From the NCBI RefSeq assembly GCF_000003815.2, contig NC_049984.1, positions 27,537,741-27,601,740 of the forward strand: DNA of 64,000 nt, in the 5' to 3' direction. The position numbers and the translations under genes are program-made. Below are positions 11,276-21,895 of this stretch, piece after piece. Position 1 is the first letter of the stretch, and every line of letters begins with the position of its first letter. A model generated the notes under the pieces. It was given only the letters and a program-made list of their open reading frames with translations. It was not told the origin of the DNA and made no database searches. This DNA comes from Branchiostoma floridae (taxonomy: Eukaryota > Chordata > Leptocardii > Amphioxiformes > Branchiostomatidae).

Positions 11276-11552
11276 GCAACAGTGACTGTGGTTTTATGCC
11301 TGTGACTGGCAATGCCTTTGAACTGTCCAAGTGGTCAAGGCAGGCCCATAGTGATGAACAACAGGAGTTGGCGAGAAAGGGGATCTGCCGAAACATGCAT
11401 TCCTTAGTTAAGAACAAAAGACTCCTGTTGTCGACGTCAGCAGCAAGGACTTCTGGGATTAAAAACGAACTTGAGCAGTGTTGTACTACAACATTGGACT
11501 ATATATTTTTGGATCATTAAATTAGTTTTTCTTTCTTTTTTTTTCTGCACAG
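11276..11552. other. no similarity seen; pyrimidine tract at right end
   Basis: The frame that carried the transposase stays open to 11520, but the amino acids no longer resemble it. A strong polypyrimidine tract (11523-11545) precedes the AG at 11551-11552. Confidence 0.35.
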
Positions 11553-11665
11553 CCAGTGAATTCCGTGCATGGGCTCTGCACTGTTCACTGCCAGTTGTGT
11601 CTTGCCGGCCATATACGCAGCACACTGGCTTCTGTTTATCAGCTGCAGCGAGAGGTTTTAAGGCA
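11553..11665 (+). pseudogene. CACTA-like (tnp2-type) fragment
   Basis: Following a textbook pyrimidine tract and CAG, the block encodes EFRAWALHCSLPVV and then, with a frame change, an equivalent of the HTGFCL segment. It is about 80-85% identical by eye to 34676-34782 of this window, where the protein reads NFRAWALHYSLPAV. I associate 'W.LHYSLPVL.G.LP..Y..H' with tnp2/En-Spm-like transposase C-termini. The family assignment is tentative but the internal duplication is clear. Confidence 0.5.
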
Positions 11666-12039
11666 GATGTGAGGTGTAAAGGAGATGGTCCAAGAATAAT
11701 CAGGGAGGCGGTAACAAGAATTTGTTCTGTTTAATATGTTTCAGATAACTCTAGGTTCTAAGCTCGAGAATTTCCTGGCTGATGTTGGTCCGTGGCCGGC
11801 AAGAACTTACCTTGATGTTGCACTGACAGGGTCTGAGACAGATGATGACCAAAAATTTTCCCGTGTCTCCCATTTCGGGAAAGGCACAAAGGTTATAATG
11901 ACAACAGCTCCAATGGTGGAAATGAGAGACATCGACTGCAGCTCAGCAAAAAAATTCAAGAATAACCTTGGTAACGGTATGACGGTAACATGTCCACAAC
12001 TACAAACCAACGGAAATAAGGAGTCTACAACCAACCAAC

Positions 12040-12780
12040 GCATGTGCACCAACTGCTACTGAAATGGCTGGATTATTTGAGAAGCTTGACACTGCGAAGT
12101 TCAAGTCTCCCTTGTTGAGTTTTAAGGACCAGCATTTTGAAGAAATATTTGGACATGAGCTATGACCATCTTCTGGAGGAATGCTCCAAAGTTGAGGTGC
12201 AGCTATCGGACAGTGAAAGAAAACTGATCAAGGAGGACACCAGAGACCAGGCACGGGGAAGTTTTCTTCAAACACAGGGCTGGGAGAATTGGCGCTTCGA
12301 CCAGTAAACAGGCCAGTGCCACCAACCCTGCCCAGCCGTCAAAGTCACTGATAAAAGAATTTGTTACCCGAAGATTTTCTCTTTCACAACAGCAGCAACA
12401 GAACATGGGTGCAAGCATGAGAAGCATACAATTGCTGAATACAGAAAAATGATGGAGACCAAACACAAGAATTTCAAAGTTGAGCAATGTGGGATGTTTG
12501 TCCACCCTGAGCACCAGTTCCTACATGCCACTCCAGATTTCATTTGTAGCTGTGCTGCTGTGGCCAGGGCTGTGGTGAGGAGAAGTGCCCACATTGTTTA
12601 TAGGATATGGACTTCCATGAGTATGTCAGGAGGCCGAGTGCACGCCTGTAAAAAGAAGAACATGGGTATTACTACCAAGTGCAACAACAGCTGTTTGTGA
12701 CCGATAAAACTGCGACTTCAGAGCTCCAGACATACACTCAAGAAAGGGGAGGAAGATTTCAAGTGTAAACTATAACTGTT
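12040..12780 (+). pseudogene. YqaJ-type viral recombinase (lambda-exonuclease fold) domain
   Basis: Segments in alternating frames line up in the order known for this family. ECSKVEVQLSDSERKLIKE is followed by TRDQARG, then RAGRIGASTSKQASATNP (the usual 'RAGRITAS' box), then EHGCKHEKHTIAEYRKM, then HATPDFICSC, EEKCPHC and GYYYQVQQQLFVT. The PD of ATPDFI and the E-x-K of EEKCP are the PD-(D/E)xK metal-binding residues, and the Q-rich helix after them is typical. YqaJ nucleases resect DNA ends and are carried by several animal transposons. Three frameshifts and two stops mark it as dead. A cellular origin is unlikely. Confidence 0.75.
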
Positions 12781-12899
12781 CAGTGGCAAGAGAGGGCTGT
12801 TTGATCTGGTCACAAACGATTTAGTGAAGGTAACAGATGGAAACAGTAAGCAAAAATCACAAAGTTCAGAAACCTAACACCAGCCGATACCATTATAAT

Positions 12900-13451
12900 G
12901 TCCTAGTGCTGATATTCGACCGAACGAGAGAACACTTAACGGCGGCTCACCGTAGACAGAAGGAAATCTACGACCGCAAGTGTTCAGGCAAAGGGTTTGA
13001 AGTAGGAGACCGAGTGTGACTTACTGCACCAGCGACCCCCCCGGGGTCTAAGCAAGAAATTCTACCCCAAGTGGCAGGGTCCATACCGAGTTGTCAAGAA
13101 ACTCTCGCTGGTGACGTACAGAATCCAGAGTGAGAGGGGCAGGAAACGTACTGTTGAATAGTGCATTTCAACCGGCTGAAACTCTGCAAGGCACAACCTG
13201 AAGAAGAGGAAGAAGCTGGGGCAGAGGCTGTGAAGCATGCAGGAGGAGTTAGAACCGGAGGAGGCAGAGCCCCAGGACTGGGTACAGTGCGACGCATGTG
13301 ATACCTGGAGAAGGCTGACTCCAGAACAGGCTGCAGCAGAAACCCTGAGGGGGAGTGGTACTGCTGTGTGCACGAGGATACAGAACACAGCGTGTGCGAC
13401 GCACCGGCACCTCCTCGGGAGCTTATATGGAACAGTTCTTATAATATTTGA
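12900..13451 (+). pseudogene. Ty3/Gypsy integrase C-terminus followed by a CW zinc finger
   Basis: The first frame gives REHLTAAHRRQKEIYDRK and VGDRV, the end of a Gypsy integrase. A second frame continues with KFYPKWQGPYRVVKKLS and VTYRIQ, the GPY/F module. A third gives HFNRLKLC and an acidic linker. After one more frame change, WVQCDACDTWRRL (13279-13317) and EWYCCVHEDTEHSVCDAP (13353-13406) form a CW-type zinc finger with all four cysteines and the paired tryptophans. The final stop is at 13449. CW fingers read the histone H3 N-terminus when lysine 4 is methylated. Their presence at the end of an integrase suggests target choice, which is inference. Four indels make this copy inactive. 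Confidence 0.7.
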
Positions 13452-13593
13452 TGATGGAAAGTTTGTCGAGCAATATTCAGCCTTTCCACAACGAACTGTG
13501 TACAACCAAGATGTCGTGGGGATCATTAGTCAATACTCAAGAACTTGCGACTGTGCTTTAAATGTATCGTTGAATGAACAAATAAGGCGCTGA

Positions 13594-13832
13594 GGAGCAC
13601 GGAGGTCAAGTTTGTGGTACAACATGAAATGGAAAAGATTGCAAGCCGACAAAGTCCATGTGCCAAACATGTTAGAACGATTGAAGATATCCGATCATTC
13701 TCCATGAAACAGACCGAATTCCTTAAAAAAGAAACACCTACCTTGTACAACCTGATATGTGAACTGTCATCGAGACAACGAACGATCAGTCAGTTGCCAG
13801 TAATCAGTGATAAATATTCATATGTCAAATAA
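13594..13832 (+). pseudogene. fragment of an unnamed multicopy protein
   Basis: An open frame encodes KFVVQHEMEKIASRQSP, then FSMKQTEFLKKETPTLYNLI, and stops at 13830. I recall similar helix-rich 'F.W..(..E)...TP.L...L' segments in uncharacterised multicopy invertebrate proteins. No function can be given. Confidence 0.3.
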
Positions 13833-14500
13833 AGGACTTAGCTAAGTAAATGTTGTATGTGGTTTGAAATGCAGATGCTATATTCACACCGGGTTAAATA
13901 AGCTTTGCAAACCTCCTTGATCTACGCAGATCAAATGTGTACTTTTCTTCTGTTTATTTCTTCTCTTTATTTATTTACCTATATATCTATGTTGTGTGTA
14001 GGACTGATAGTGTTATGTCCTGGACTATAGCTAGGAGTTGCACCATCACCCTCACCGGTTGACGTGCTTACACACAACGCGCTGGCTGATAACAAGAGGG
14101 GTGTGGCTGGTTGCAACATACACCACATATAAATTGCACCGAAACTTGAACTTGTCAGCATTAACTAGCCAACATTCATTTCTGGTGTAATTTACTTATT
14201 TTTGCTGAATTTTACGTTGATTAATGCTTAGTGCTATACTCTGTTCTCTAGTCCCTTATGGTTGTGCAAGAACGGTCAAGCGAAGAAAAGGGCAGGCGGT
14301 AAGACGCTCTTGTCTACTGAGTGAATTGCATACAATTTTGATTCGGCAGGTCCTGTGTAATACGATGACTTGCTAGAAGACGAGTTTTTATCGGGATTAA
14401 TTGGCTTAGTATAGAGCCCTGACCTGCCTGTCTGAGAGTTGTAAAGGGGCGACTGTTCTTGCTGCAGTGTGTTAGCAACAAGGACATAAAGTTATTGAAT
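13833..14500. other. no gene; possible LTR-like stretch
   Basis: A TATA-like box (CATATAAATTG near 14127) sits about 130 bases after TGTTATGTCC (14011). Lying downstream of a Gypsy integrase, this could be part of a 3' LTR. There is no second copy in the window to compare with, so the call is weak. Confidence 0.2.
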
Positions 14501-14525
14501 GAACTAGGAAAAGTGCTGCATAGCT

Positions 14526-14840
14526 GTGGAATTATCTCTTGAAAGTAGGGAATACTTGAAAGAAGCGGCCAATCATAGATGGTTTCTATACCACCACCGT
14601 CCATACCAGCCTTTACCACCTGAGTGCATAGCGGATAAATATCACGTGTCGTCAGAGACGCCCACACCATGGAGAGGTATTACTAGCAGCTCCAGAAAGA
14701 AATGGCGAGGAAAACGTCGAAACTCCTCGACCTAGAGAGATTTCCTGCAGCAGCTGAAAGGACGCCTGATACGAGAAGCAGAACTGATACTACTTTATGC
14801 TGTGCAGGAAGGCGCCCACAGAAGGACATCCGTGGAAGGA
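14526..14840 (+). CDS. exon-like block, unassigned
   Basis: One frame encodes LSLESREYLKEAANHRWFLY and PPECIADKYHVSSETPTPW. A second, overlapping stretch gives DFLQQLKGRLIREAELILLY then VEGWSDG. The latter ends next to a GTAAGA donor at about 14850. Composition is protein-like, but I recognise no family. It may join the exon at 15316. Confidence 0.35.
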
Positions 14841-15017
14841 TGGTCGGATGGTAAGAATGTAACTCATTTTAAAACATACCTTACCAACCACTCGGCAACC
14901 AGTCTTCCCATTACACTGTACAGTTACTATAGAAGCCGTTTAATTGCACTCCTGATTTGACAGCACATTTTGTGGAATTACTCGAGTGGTGCAACAAATC
15001 ATAGTTGTTCAGTTGGA

Positions 15018-15160
15018 CTAGTCTCCAAGCAGACCATACGGTGCCAGCCGGCCAAAGGGAGATAGCCGACCAAAGGGAGTCAAATGGGCACCGCTATACT
15101 AAGTCCCTTGCAAGCTTTGATACTATTTCTAAGGCACCGTAGGGTCTGCTTGGAGACTAG
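15018..15160. mobile_element. MITE with 28-bp terminal inverted repeats
   Basis: The ends at 15018-15045 and 15133-15160 are inverted copies that begin CTAGTCTCCAAGCAGACC and match at 27 of 28 positions. TTGGA flanks both sides (15013-15017 and 15161-15165), giving a 5-bp target-site duplication. The interior contains two copies of a GCC(G/A)(G/A)CCAAAGGGAG-like motif and no open frame. It is a non-autonomous DNA transposon. A similar end occurs near 58230. Confidence 0.85.
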
Positions 15161-15315
15161 TTGGACTGCATCACTGAGGGACTTTGAGATTCCATGCAAT
15201 TAACAGAAGTGTGCAGTTATCCCTTGTGCATTAATGGGCTTTTACTGTATTTCTAATAATAACTGATGTTAGATAATGAAGTTTAATGTCTGACATTCTG
15301 GTTTCATTTTATTAG

Positions 15316-15416
15316 ACAAAAAGATGAAGAAAACCATGCAGCTGCTGCCAAAGCTGTTTGAGGGGACAGATACACCTCCGGTACCTTTGGGAGAGATGCT
15401 GTTTGTGTTGGTGAAG
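15316..15416 (+). CDS. internal exon, unassigned
   Basis: Bounded by ATTAG and GTGAGA, it encodes KKMKKTMQLLPKLFEGTD then PPVPLGEMLFVLVK. The frame is open across the exon and the splice signals are good. It lies between the 14.5-kb block and the minisatellite. Family unknown. Confidence 0.4.
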
Positions 15417-15723
15417 GTGAGATTCAAGTACATGTACTAGTAGAACATATTGTTTGCATTTGTTTTCTTATTTTATTATATTGTCCTGCATGACGTGTCT
15501 GATAGAACTGCCAAAGACGGTTTCATCGCGCTGATAGGAGCTCTCTACTGCTACCAGGCATCGCACCTGCGTAGAATACCATCTCATGCAGGATAGGCAA
15601 ATGAACAAGAAGAACTTGAGTTCCGCTTTTCTGAAAGCGTACAAAAAGTACGATGAGTTTGTCAGGGAGCTTGAGACTGTGAGGATGACATGGAGTGAAG
15701 TCTGACCGCAAAAGACACTGAGC

Positions 15724-16085
15724 CGTTTGTTAACGTCTTCTTATAGACACCGCTGAAGTTTGTAAACGTCTTATAGACACAGCTGAAGTTTGTAAACGTC
15801 TTATAGACACGGCTGAAGTTTGTAAACGTCTTCTTACAGACACAGCTAAAGTTTGTAAACGTCTTATAGACACAGCTGAAGTTTGTAAACGTCTTCTTAT
15901 AGACACAGCTGAAGTTTGTGAACGTCTTATAGACACAGCTGAAGTTTGTAAACGTCTCCTTACAGACAAAGCTGAAGTTTGTAAACGTCTCCTTACAGAC
16001 AAAGCTGAAGTTTGTAAACGTCTTATAGACACAGCTGAAGTTTGTAAACGTCTTCTTATAGACACAGCTGAAGTTTGTAATCGTC
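15724..16085 (+). repeat. minisatellite of 30- and 33-bp units, open in frame
   Basis: Eleven to twelve units alternate between a 30-bp form (GTTTGTAAACGTCTTATAGA plus CACAGCTGAA) and a 33-bp form with an extra triplet. Every length change is a multiple of three. The plus strand therefore reads as a repeated decapeptide or undecapeptide of the type DTAEVCKRL(L)I/T from about 15737 to 16139. Two minus-strand frames are also open across the array. The multiple-of-three length variation is compatible with past coding constraint but also follows simply from unit lengths. Confidence 0.85.
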
Positions 16086-16199
16086 TGAGGAAAACGGGAC
16101 CCTCCCCAAAAGTAAGCAAGGACATTGTTTTTCATTGCTAGCGCCAAACGGTGGCGACCATGCCGAGGACTATTTGCTCTGAAGGATGCCATAGAGCAA

Positions 16200-16485
16200 T
16201 ACCACACAACCAAGAGCGAAACAAATAAGCGAATCCGCCCATCACCTGCCATACGACCAACCAGTCAAACCACTGCCATTGTACGACATCAGTGATTCGC
16301 TCCCCAAGCTACATACGGTGATGTACTGTGCATGTGGCGGCCACGTCGGTAGAGTCCACGGAAAACAGCTGGAGAAATGGGCCGCTATGAAGACGTTCTC
16401 CACAGGATTAAAAAAGAAGCATCCCGAGTACAAACTGGACGATTTATGGTGTAGGTGCAGCACATATGGTGCAAACAGTGCCTAG
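16200..16485 (+). CDS. cysteine/histidine-rich ORF fragment
   Basis: The frame encodes HHLPYDQPVKPLPLYDIS, then VMYCACGGHVGRVHGKQLE, then LKKKHPEYKLDDLWCRC, ending in TAG at 16483. The 'C.CGGHVGR.HGK.L' and 'C.C' clusters resemble a metal-binding module I have seen in uncharacterised multicopy invertebrate proteins. No start or acceptor is convincing. Function unknown. Confidence 0.4.
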
Positions 16486-16660
16486 ATGCCTCACAATAAT
16501 AAGGCAATAAGACAAATGAAAATCAACCACTTTGCCGCCTAGGTAAAAAGTAGTACAGATACAGAGTACATGTCGTCAGTCAAGTCTGACGCTGATGATA
16601 ATGGAGGGAGGATTTCAAGACAAAGGCAATTCCTTTGGAGTCCAGTCAGTATGCAAAATA

Positions 16661-16679
16661 CATCATCATCATCATCATA
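16661..16679 (+). repeat. (CAT)n microsatellite
   Basis: Six consecutive CAT triplets. Confidence 0.9.
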
Positions 16680-17295
16680 CAGCAGAAGTTAATCTAGGTT
16701 GCGTTTGCGTATTGCCAATTGCATTCTCGCGTGACTTGGCGAGAACCCGCAATATCTTATAGTGATAACAATTTCTTACCCGAATTTGGACAGATTGAAC
16801 ATATTTGGCATGTTGGGGGAGGGAGTATAGTTTTGGCCTTGAAAGTTTAAGTTACAGCAGGGTTTGTAGAGTCATTACAAGGTTATTAATTATCGGAGCC
16901 TGACATGCCTACAGGACTGGAAGTTGTTGGCATTACTAATCTCCTGGATCATAATGTGTAATACAAATATAGGATCCATGACAAATGTATCGTGCCATCA
17001 AAGTATGATCTCTTATCTGCCATTGATGCTTGGACAGCAAATACTTCCCCTCAACGGAATTGGATTGAACAGATTCAGAAGAGCTAAACAGTTCTTCCTT
17101 CATAGGACCTCACGTTCGTCATAGGTTAAGTTATTAAAGAAAAGGTACATCATATTTTCATGATAAAAATGTTAAAATTTCGTCTATGGTGTACAAGTCT
17201 TCTAGTAAATTCAATACCTGTAGATATGAGTCTCCCGGAAATGACAATTTAATACTAAGCCGTCACATGTAATAACATATTTTTATCTATCGCAG

Positions 17296-17791
17296 ATCCA
17301 GAGAAGAGGAGCAAACTGCTGTTACGAGCAGTAAAATCAGACAGTGCGCAAAGTTCTTGGAATGGATCCCTGCTGTCGCAACAAGCGCTCAGCCTTGTAT
17401 ACAAAGTCAATGCCCAATGAAAAAAAGGTCAATCTACTTCAGTGCGCCCGCCAGAGATGAGTGGATTAAGCAAAACCTTGCAAACTTTCTGATCGGTGAA
17501 GACAGAATGCAGTTCCAGTTTAACGTGCATGGGACCGAATTATGTAGAAACGCGTGGTGTAGAGCGTATGGCATCGACAAGAACGCTTATTACAAACACC
17601 TGAACGATTTCACGTTGGGACTGGAGTGGGAAGGACTCAGGCGTGGACGGTTATGCCCTGCTGGAAGAAGATGTGCTTTCGTCATGCCCTGTTGGAAGAA
17701 GATGTTGAAGGAGTTCAGCTTAGACCAGCGGATCTGGGAGGAGCTGGTTGACGGAAGATCCCATCTGTATTTTTATGTTCACTTTGCGTAG
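17296..17791 (+). CDS. exon of a transposon-like protein
   Basis: Following ATCGCAG the frame is open for 164 codons to TAG at 17789. It includes RDEWIKQNLANFLIGEDRMQ, FQFNVHGTELCRNAWCRAYG and IDKNAYYKHLNDF. The 'F...G..(L/V)C..A(F/W)C...GI....Y..' pattern is one I recall from the N-terminal DNA-binding region of invertebrate DDE transposase-like proteins. The C-terminal 50 residues contain a short repeat (PAGRRCAFVMPCWKKM). No catalytic region is visible nearby. Confidence 0.5.
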
Positions 17792-18275
17792 AGCGATAAT
17801 GTATTTTTGTGTACTCGCCAAGCAGAGGTTAGGCTCCGTCTTTTTGTACCGTTTTTTTTCATTCGTATTCATCGGGCTTTCTATTTTGCGTTGTGCACAA
17901 TACAAAATAGACAAAAGGACTATGGAAACGACTGAAATTTCAAAAAAAAGTATGCGGCAGTTCAAGGCGTGGACGGTCCTTGTCAAGTAAATGTATTATC
18001 GTGGTTGTGTGGTTGGGCCAGTATGGGGCAAGCCATGGTAATGAAATGCCCCACATGAGGGAAATCTGGTACTAGAATATCTACCAAAAGCTTCAAACCA
18101 CGTGGCGATGTCGTCGCTGAGGCGATAAAGCCAGTAGCTGAGACCATGAAACGCCTAGGGAGCAGCGGGAACCACCTGATTCGGTCTGCCCCACGAAATT
18201 GGTTTGCTCGTGTATCAATATGCTAAATTGCGCATGCTTCAGTTTTATTTGGACTTGATGGGAAAGGTTGTAGAC

Positions 18276-18488
18276 CTCAAGTGGACCATCATCCATCACC
18301 TCGGGTGTACCAGCAGCTACCACCTCAGGTGTACCATCGGCCATCACCTCGAGTGGACCATCATCCATCACCCCAAGTGGACCATCATCCATCACCTCAA
18401 GTGGACCATCATCCATCACCTCAGGTATACCATCGGCCATCCCCTCAGGTGTACCATCGGCCATCACCTCAGGTGTACCATCGGCCAT
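18276..18488 (+). repeat. 24-bp minisatellite, nine units
   Basis: Units alternate between CCATCATCCATCACCTCAAG plus TGGA and CCATCGGCCATCACCTCAGG plus TGTA. Length is exactly 24 per unit, so all frames that avoid stops stay open. The plus strand gives HHPSPQVD or YHRPSPQV repeats, the minus strand MADGTPEV or MDDGPLEV. Confidence 0.85.
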
Positions 18489-18904
18489 TAATGTTTGCGC
18501 AAAGGAAGAGTTTGGGGAAGAAAAGAATGGTAGGAAAGACAGTGAGATGGTCGTCGTCATAAAGTGCCAAATCTATGGATGCAAACGAAAGCGAGAATGC
18601 TGTTTTAAGTCAATTTTATGAGTTGTTTACGTCAACTTCAACCTTGATTCAATAACAGTATTAGGATTTCGGCAGACTATTTGCGTTCTTGAGTTTGCCA
18701 CGCGCTTACTCTGCTGTACGATTGGCTCTAGTTAATTTTCTAGGATAAATATACATGAACCTCATTTTTTTATCAGTCGTTAGCAACAACATCATGGTCA
18801 ATTGATAACAAATGTATAACTACACTTTAAGTCACCCAGGTTGCATTAACAAAATTTGTTCAAAAGTGATCAATGTCATTTTCTGTCTGTGATCCATTCA
18901 TCAG

Positions 18905-19837
18905 GTGAAAACGTCATTTCTGGGCATCCTGGCCATTGATGATGGGAAAGCAGACGCAATTCTGGCTGCTATCCGGGCATTCTTGACTTCTGTCGACTTG
19001 GACATCAACAAAATGACAGGCTTCGGGTCTGACAGAGCATCTGTCATGATTGGCAGAAGAATGGAGTAAGTGTGTGTCATATATACTTAGTCTAGAGACA
19101 TCTACTTATAGCATTCTATAATTTCTAGTCAAGATTTCTATGATATGTACATGTATTCCGACATACAATGACTTGTGTTCATAGGTTGCTACACAGATGA
19201 GGGCTGCCAAAGGAAATTTGGTGAATGTGCATTGCATAGCACACCGATTAGCCCTGGCAGCTGCACAGGGAGCTGGTGGGATCTCTTACCTCCTGAAGTT
19301 TAAGGATCTCATTGGGCAATTGTACAGGTTATACGAATATTCACCTGTACGGACCGCTGGACTAAAGAATATTCAGGTACCTAGTATATATAATATAGCA
19401 TCAATTAAAGTGAAATGTTCAACAAAGCTATCTTAATAATAATACTTATTGATTATAGTCTAACAATATCATGCATAGACGTACCAGCAAATAAGTACTA
19501 TTTCCTCTATAATCATTTTCTGCTGTTGACATTTTCATAAATCTTAAACAGAAGATCATGAATATCGGGCACACAAGAAAGTTGAAATCAGTGTGCCTTT
19601 TTGTCCGCTTCCTGTCCAGGCGAAGGACGTGCGGTGGCTTTCACACGACGCTGCTGTAACTGCTTGCGGAAGACCTACGCTGCAGTCGTGATGAGCCTGG
19701 AGTATGAGGCGACAGAAAGAAGCCAAGCCACTGCTAGGGGACTGGCAATGTTCCTCACAGACTTTAAGTTCTGTGCCACACTCATGATGATGAGTGACAT
19801 CCTCCCCATTCTAACCAAGCTTTCCAAAGTGTTTCAG
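18905..19837 (+). pseudogene. hAT-superfamily (ZNF862-like) transposase, three exons
   Basis: Exon 1 (18905-19065) encodes FLGILAIDDGKADAILAAIR and the catalytic-region box MTGFGSDRASVMIGRR. Exon 2 (19185-19376) encodes MRAAKGNLVNVHCIAHRLAL and YSPVRTAGLKNIQ. Exon 3 (19552-19837) encodes VQAKDVRWLSHDAAV and, in a shifted frame, YAAVVMSLEYEATERSQAT to KFCATLMMMSDILPILTKLS. These match the hAT order 'SDGA..M.GR...V.....' then 'HC..HRL.LA' then 'VRWLS'. All three blocks have AG/GT borders. One base appears missing at the exon 1-2 junction and one frame change lies in exon 3. The C-terminal dimerisation domain was not found. A domesticated host gene remains possible. Confidence 0.75.
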
Positions 19838-21670
19838 GTCAGTCAACAAGTATTTATATACTCAATGTACCAAGGTAATAAAATCTAGGAGAATGGAGTT
19901 TACATCGAGATTGGAGGCGTGGCGAAGCATGTTCAGATCAAGTGGTATGTCAGCATTAGGACCCATATGTCAACATGCTTTGGCCAAGGCTTGCAATATC
20001 AGCTTTTAGGGCCCATAATGTCAATATTGCTTTGGCCAAGGCTTGCACTGACCTTTCTCCTGTAACTCCCTAATTCTTTGTCAAATGGACAACACATGAT
20101 TAAGTGAAATACACCTTTTTACAGGTATGTTAGGATGGCCCTGGCGATCACGGACATCAGTAATGACTTGGGCCAACCGGTAGGAGCTGCTCATTGCAAT
20201 TTTTTTCCAGAAATATGTATTTCTTTCATTTTAATATAACAAAAACTATGTAACAGTTCTAACTTTGTAAACAGGCATACATTACACCAGTACTTATGTT
20301 GTAATTTATAAATGAACACAGTGACAAATGACTCAAAAGTTTATTGTACCTTTCACATGTGCAGGAAACTACTTTCGCATCCAGTGCTAAGGAAATTGAT
20401 CAAGCTTCAGGCAAGGTACCGCATTACTCACTGTTACCGCATGCATTCCTGTTACATAGTTAAATTCTAGGGTGCTATGTGTATTGTAGTAGGCACACTT
20501 CCCCATTCCACATTTATGACAACCTTCTTTAGACAAATGACAGAAATCAAAGCATTGGCATTATATTGACCAAAACGGGTTTTCGTTTACATGTAGGATC
20601 TTCTGATATAGGAGTTGATTATGTACTTTAGTCTGGGTAACAATGTCAACTTTTCACAATTCCCTCTTCGGACCCATGAGAAAGCTGCTCAGTTCATCTG
20701 GGAAAAGCGAGACAAAAAGTGCCACAATCAGCTGCACGTTATGAAGATCACGTAGGAGAACATTCTCATCGATACCATGGACATGACTTACGTACCTGCA
20801 GATGTGACTTGTGTTGAAATGCACTTTGTATGTATTTCCATACAATACAAGTATCATCATTTATATTCAAGCTTTCTTCAAAAACCTTTATTTTCCAGGA
20901 ATCTCAGGATAGGTGGAAAACTTCTCTCACAGGTATGTTGTTGAGATTGTTTGACATGCCAATCATAATAAGAAACAGTCTACTATTCCAGTACCATGTT
21001 CATTAGATAAAGAAAAATCCTTAGTTCTTTCACTGTGACTAACATCCAAGACAAAGTGGATTTTGTTTTATATTGATCAGAACTGTGCTGCAAAGATGGA
21101 CGACAACAGGCTGACTTCGGGTGCGCCTGAACATTGCCATCACCGGACATTCTTTCGTTTACTGGCTGGAGTCCTTCGTTTAGCGTCACAACACAAACCT
21201 ACTAAGAAACAATCACTGATACACATTAAAGCAACACGTCAGCTGTTTAGGACAATTGCAGATCACAATATCCCCAAGCCCAACATCCTTTCCCGTCCAT
21301 TCAGCTGACACCGATTGAAAAGGTGAAGATGTGCGAGAATAAATGCATACTCTACACTTCCGAAAACAAGGACTTGGTTTGCTGCCCAGAGTCTCCAAGC
21401 ACGTCTACCCATATATCCCCATTATCCCCCGTCTGAAGCGATGGATGTCAATCCCGGAAGTAGTGAGGGCACACCTCACTCCAGTCCGGCCTGCAAGTGT
21501 AAATTGCTTCCTTCCCAGACTACTGACCCATTTACTGAGTGTTCTAAAATGTCGCTCCATTGTTGGAACATTTTAGAAACTAATACAAATAATGTATCCG
21601 TCTAAGTCGTCCGACATGGGAGTTATTCGTAGAAATATATGAGAAATATGACTTCATTTCCTTGACCTCT
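19838..21670. other. no confident gene; scattered splice-like sites
   Basis: Short exon-like blocks such as 20367-20416 and 20900-20932 have AG/GT borders but are too short to judge. A 30-base phrase ending GGCCAAGGCTTGCA occurs twice near 19980-20045, a small local duplication. Nothing else stands out. Confidence 0.3.
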
Positions 21671-21677
21671 GTCAGGA

Positions 21678-21895
21678 CCTAGCAAACCATCTGATGATGA
21701 ACTCATTCCTGTCTATACTTGTCGACGAGTTGCTGCAACTGGACAAGTGGGTCATGACGTACGATGGGTACCGGAAATAGGTGTTGGTAATGCGAGCAGA
21801 GCTCCTGTGCACCATCACAGACCCCATAACACTGCTTTTAGCAGCAGATGACATCATCAAGGTTTGTGCTGTATTGGTTAACTTGATTAAATGAG
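21678..21895 (+). pseudogene. CACTA-like (tnp2-type) transposase fragment
   Basis: The frame gives LANHLMMNSFLSILVDELLQ, LDKWVMTYDGYRK, a stop, then MRAELLCTITDPITLLL. This fits the tnp2 pattern 'L..LV.EL..LW.....YD.......RA.LL..I.D.PA'. It is short and interrupted. It may belong with the 'WALHYSLP' fragments at 11.55 and 34.68 kb. Confidence 0.4.

Noticed and set aside
13980-14290. 3' LTR of the Gypsy element
   Set aside because: Only a TATA-like box and a TG start were seen. There is no second LTR copy, no clear CA end and no target duplication.
15662-16252. Minus-strand open frame of 196 codons (repeated TFTNFSCVYK)
   Set aside because: It exists because the minisatellite units are multiples of three and lack stops in that frame. 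The flanking sequence has no similar composition.
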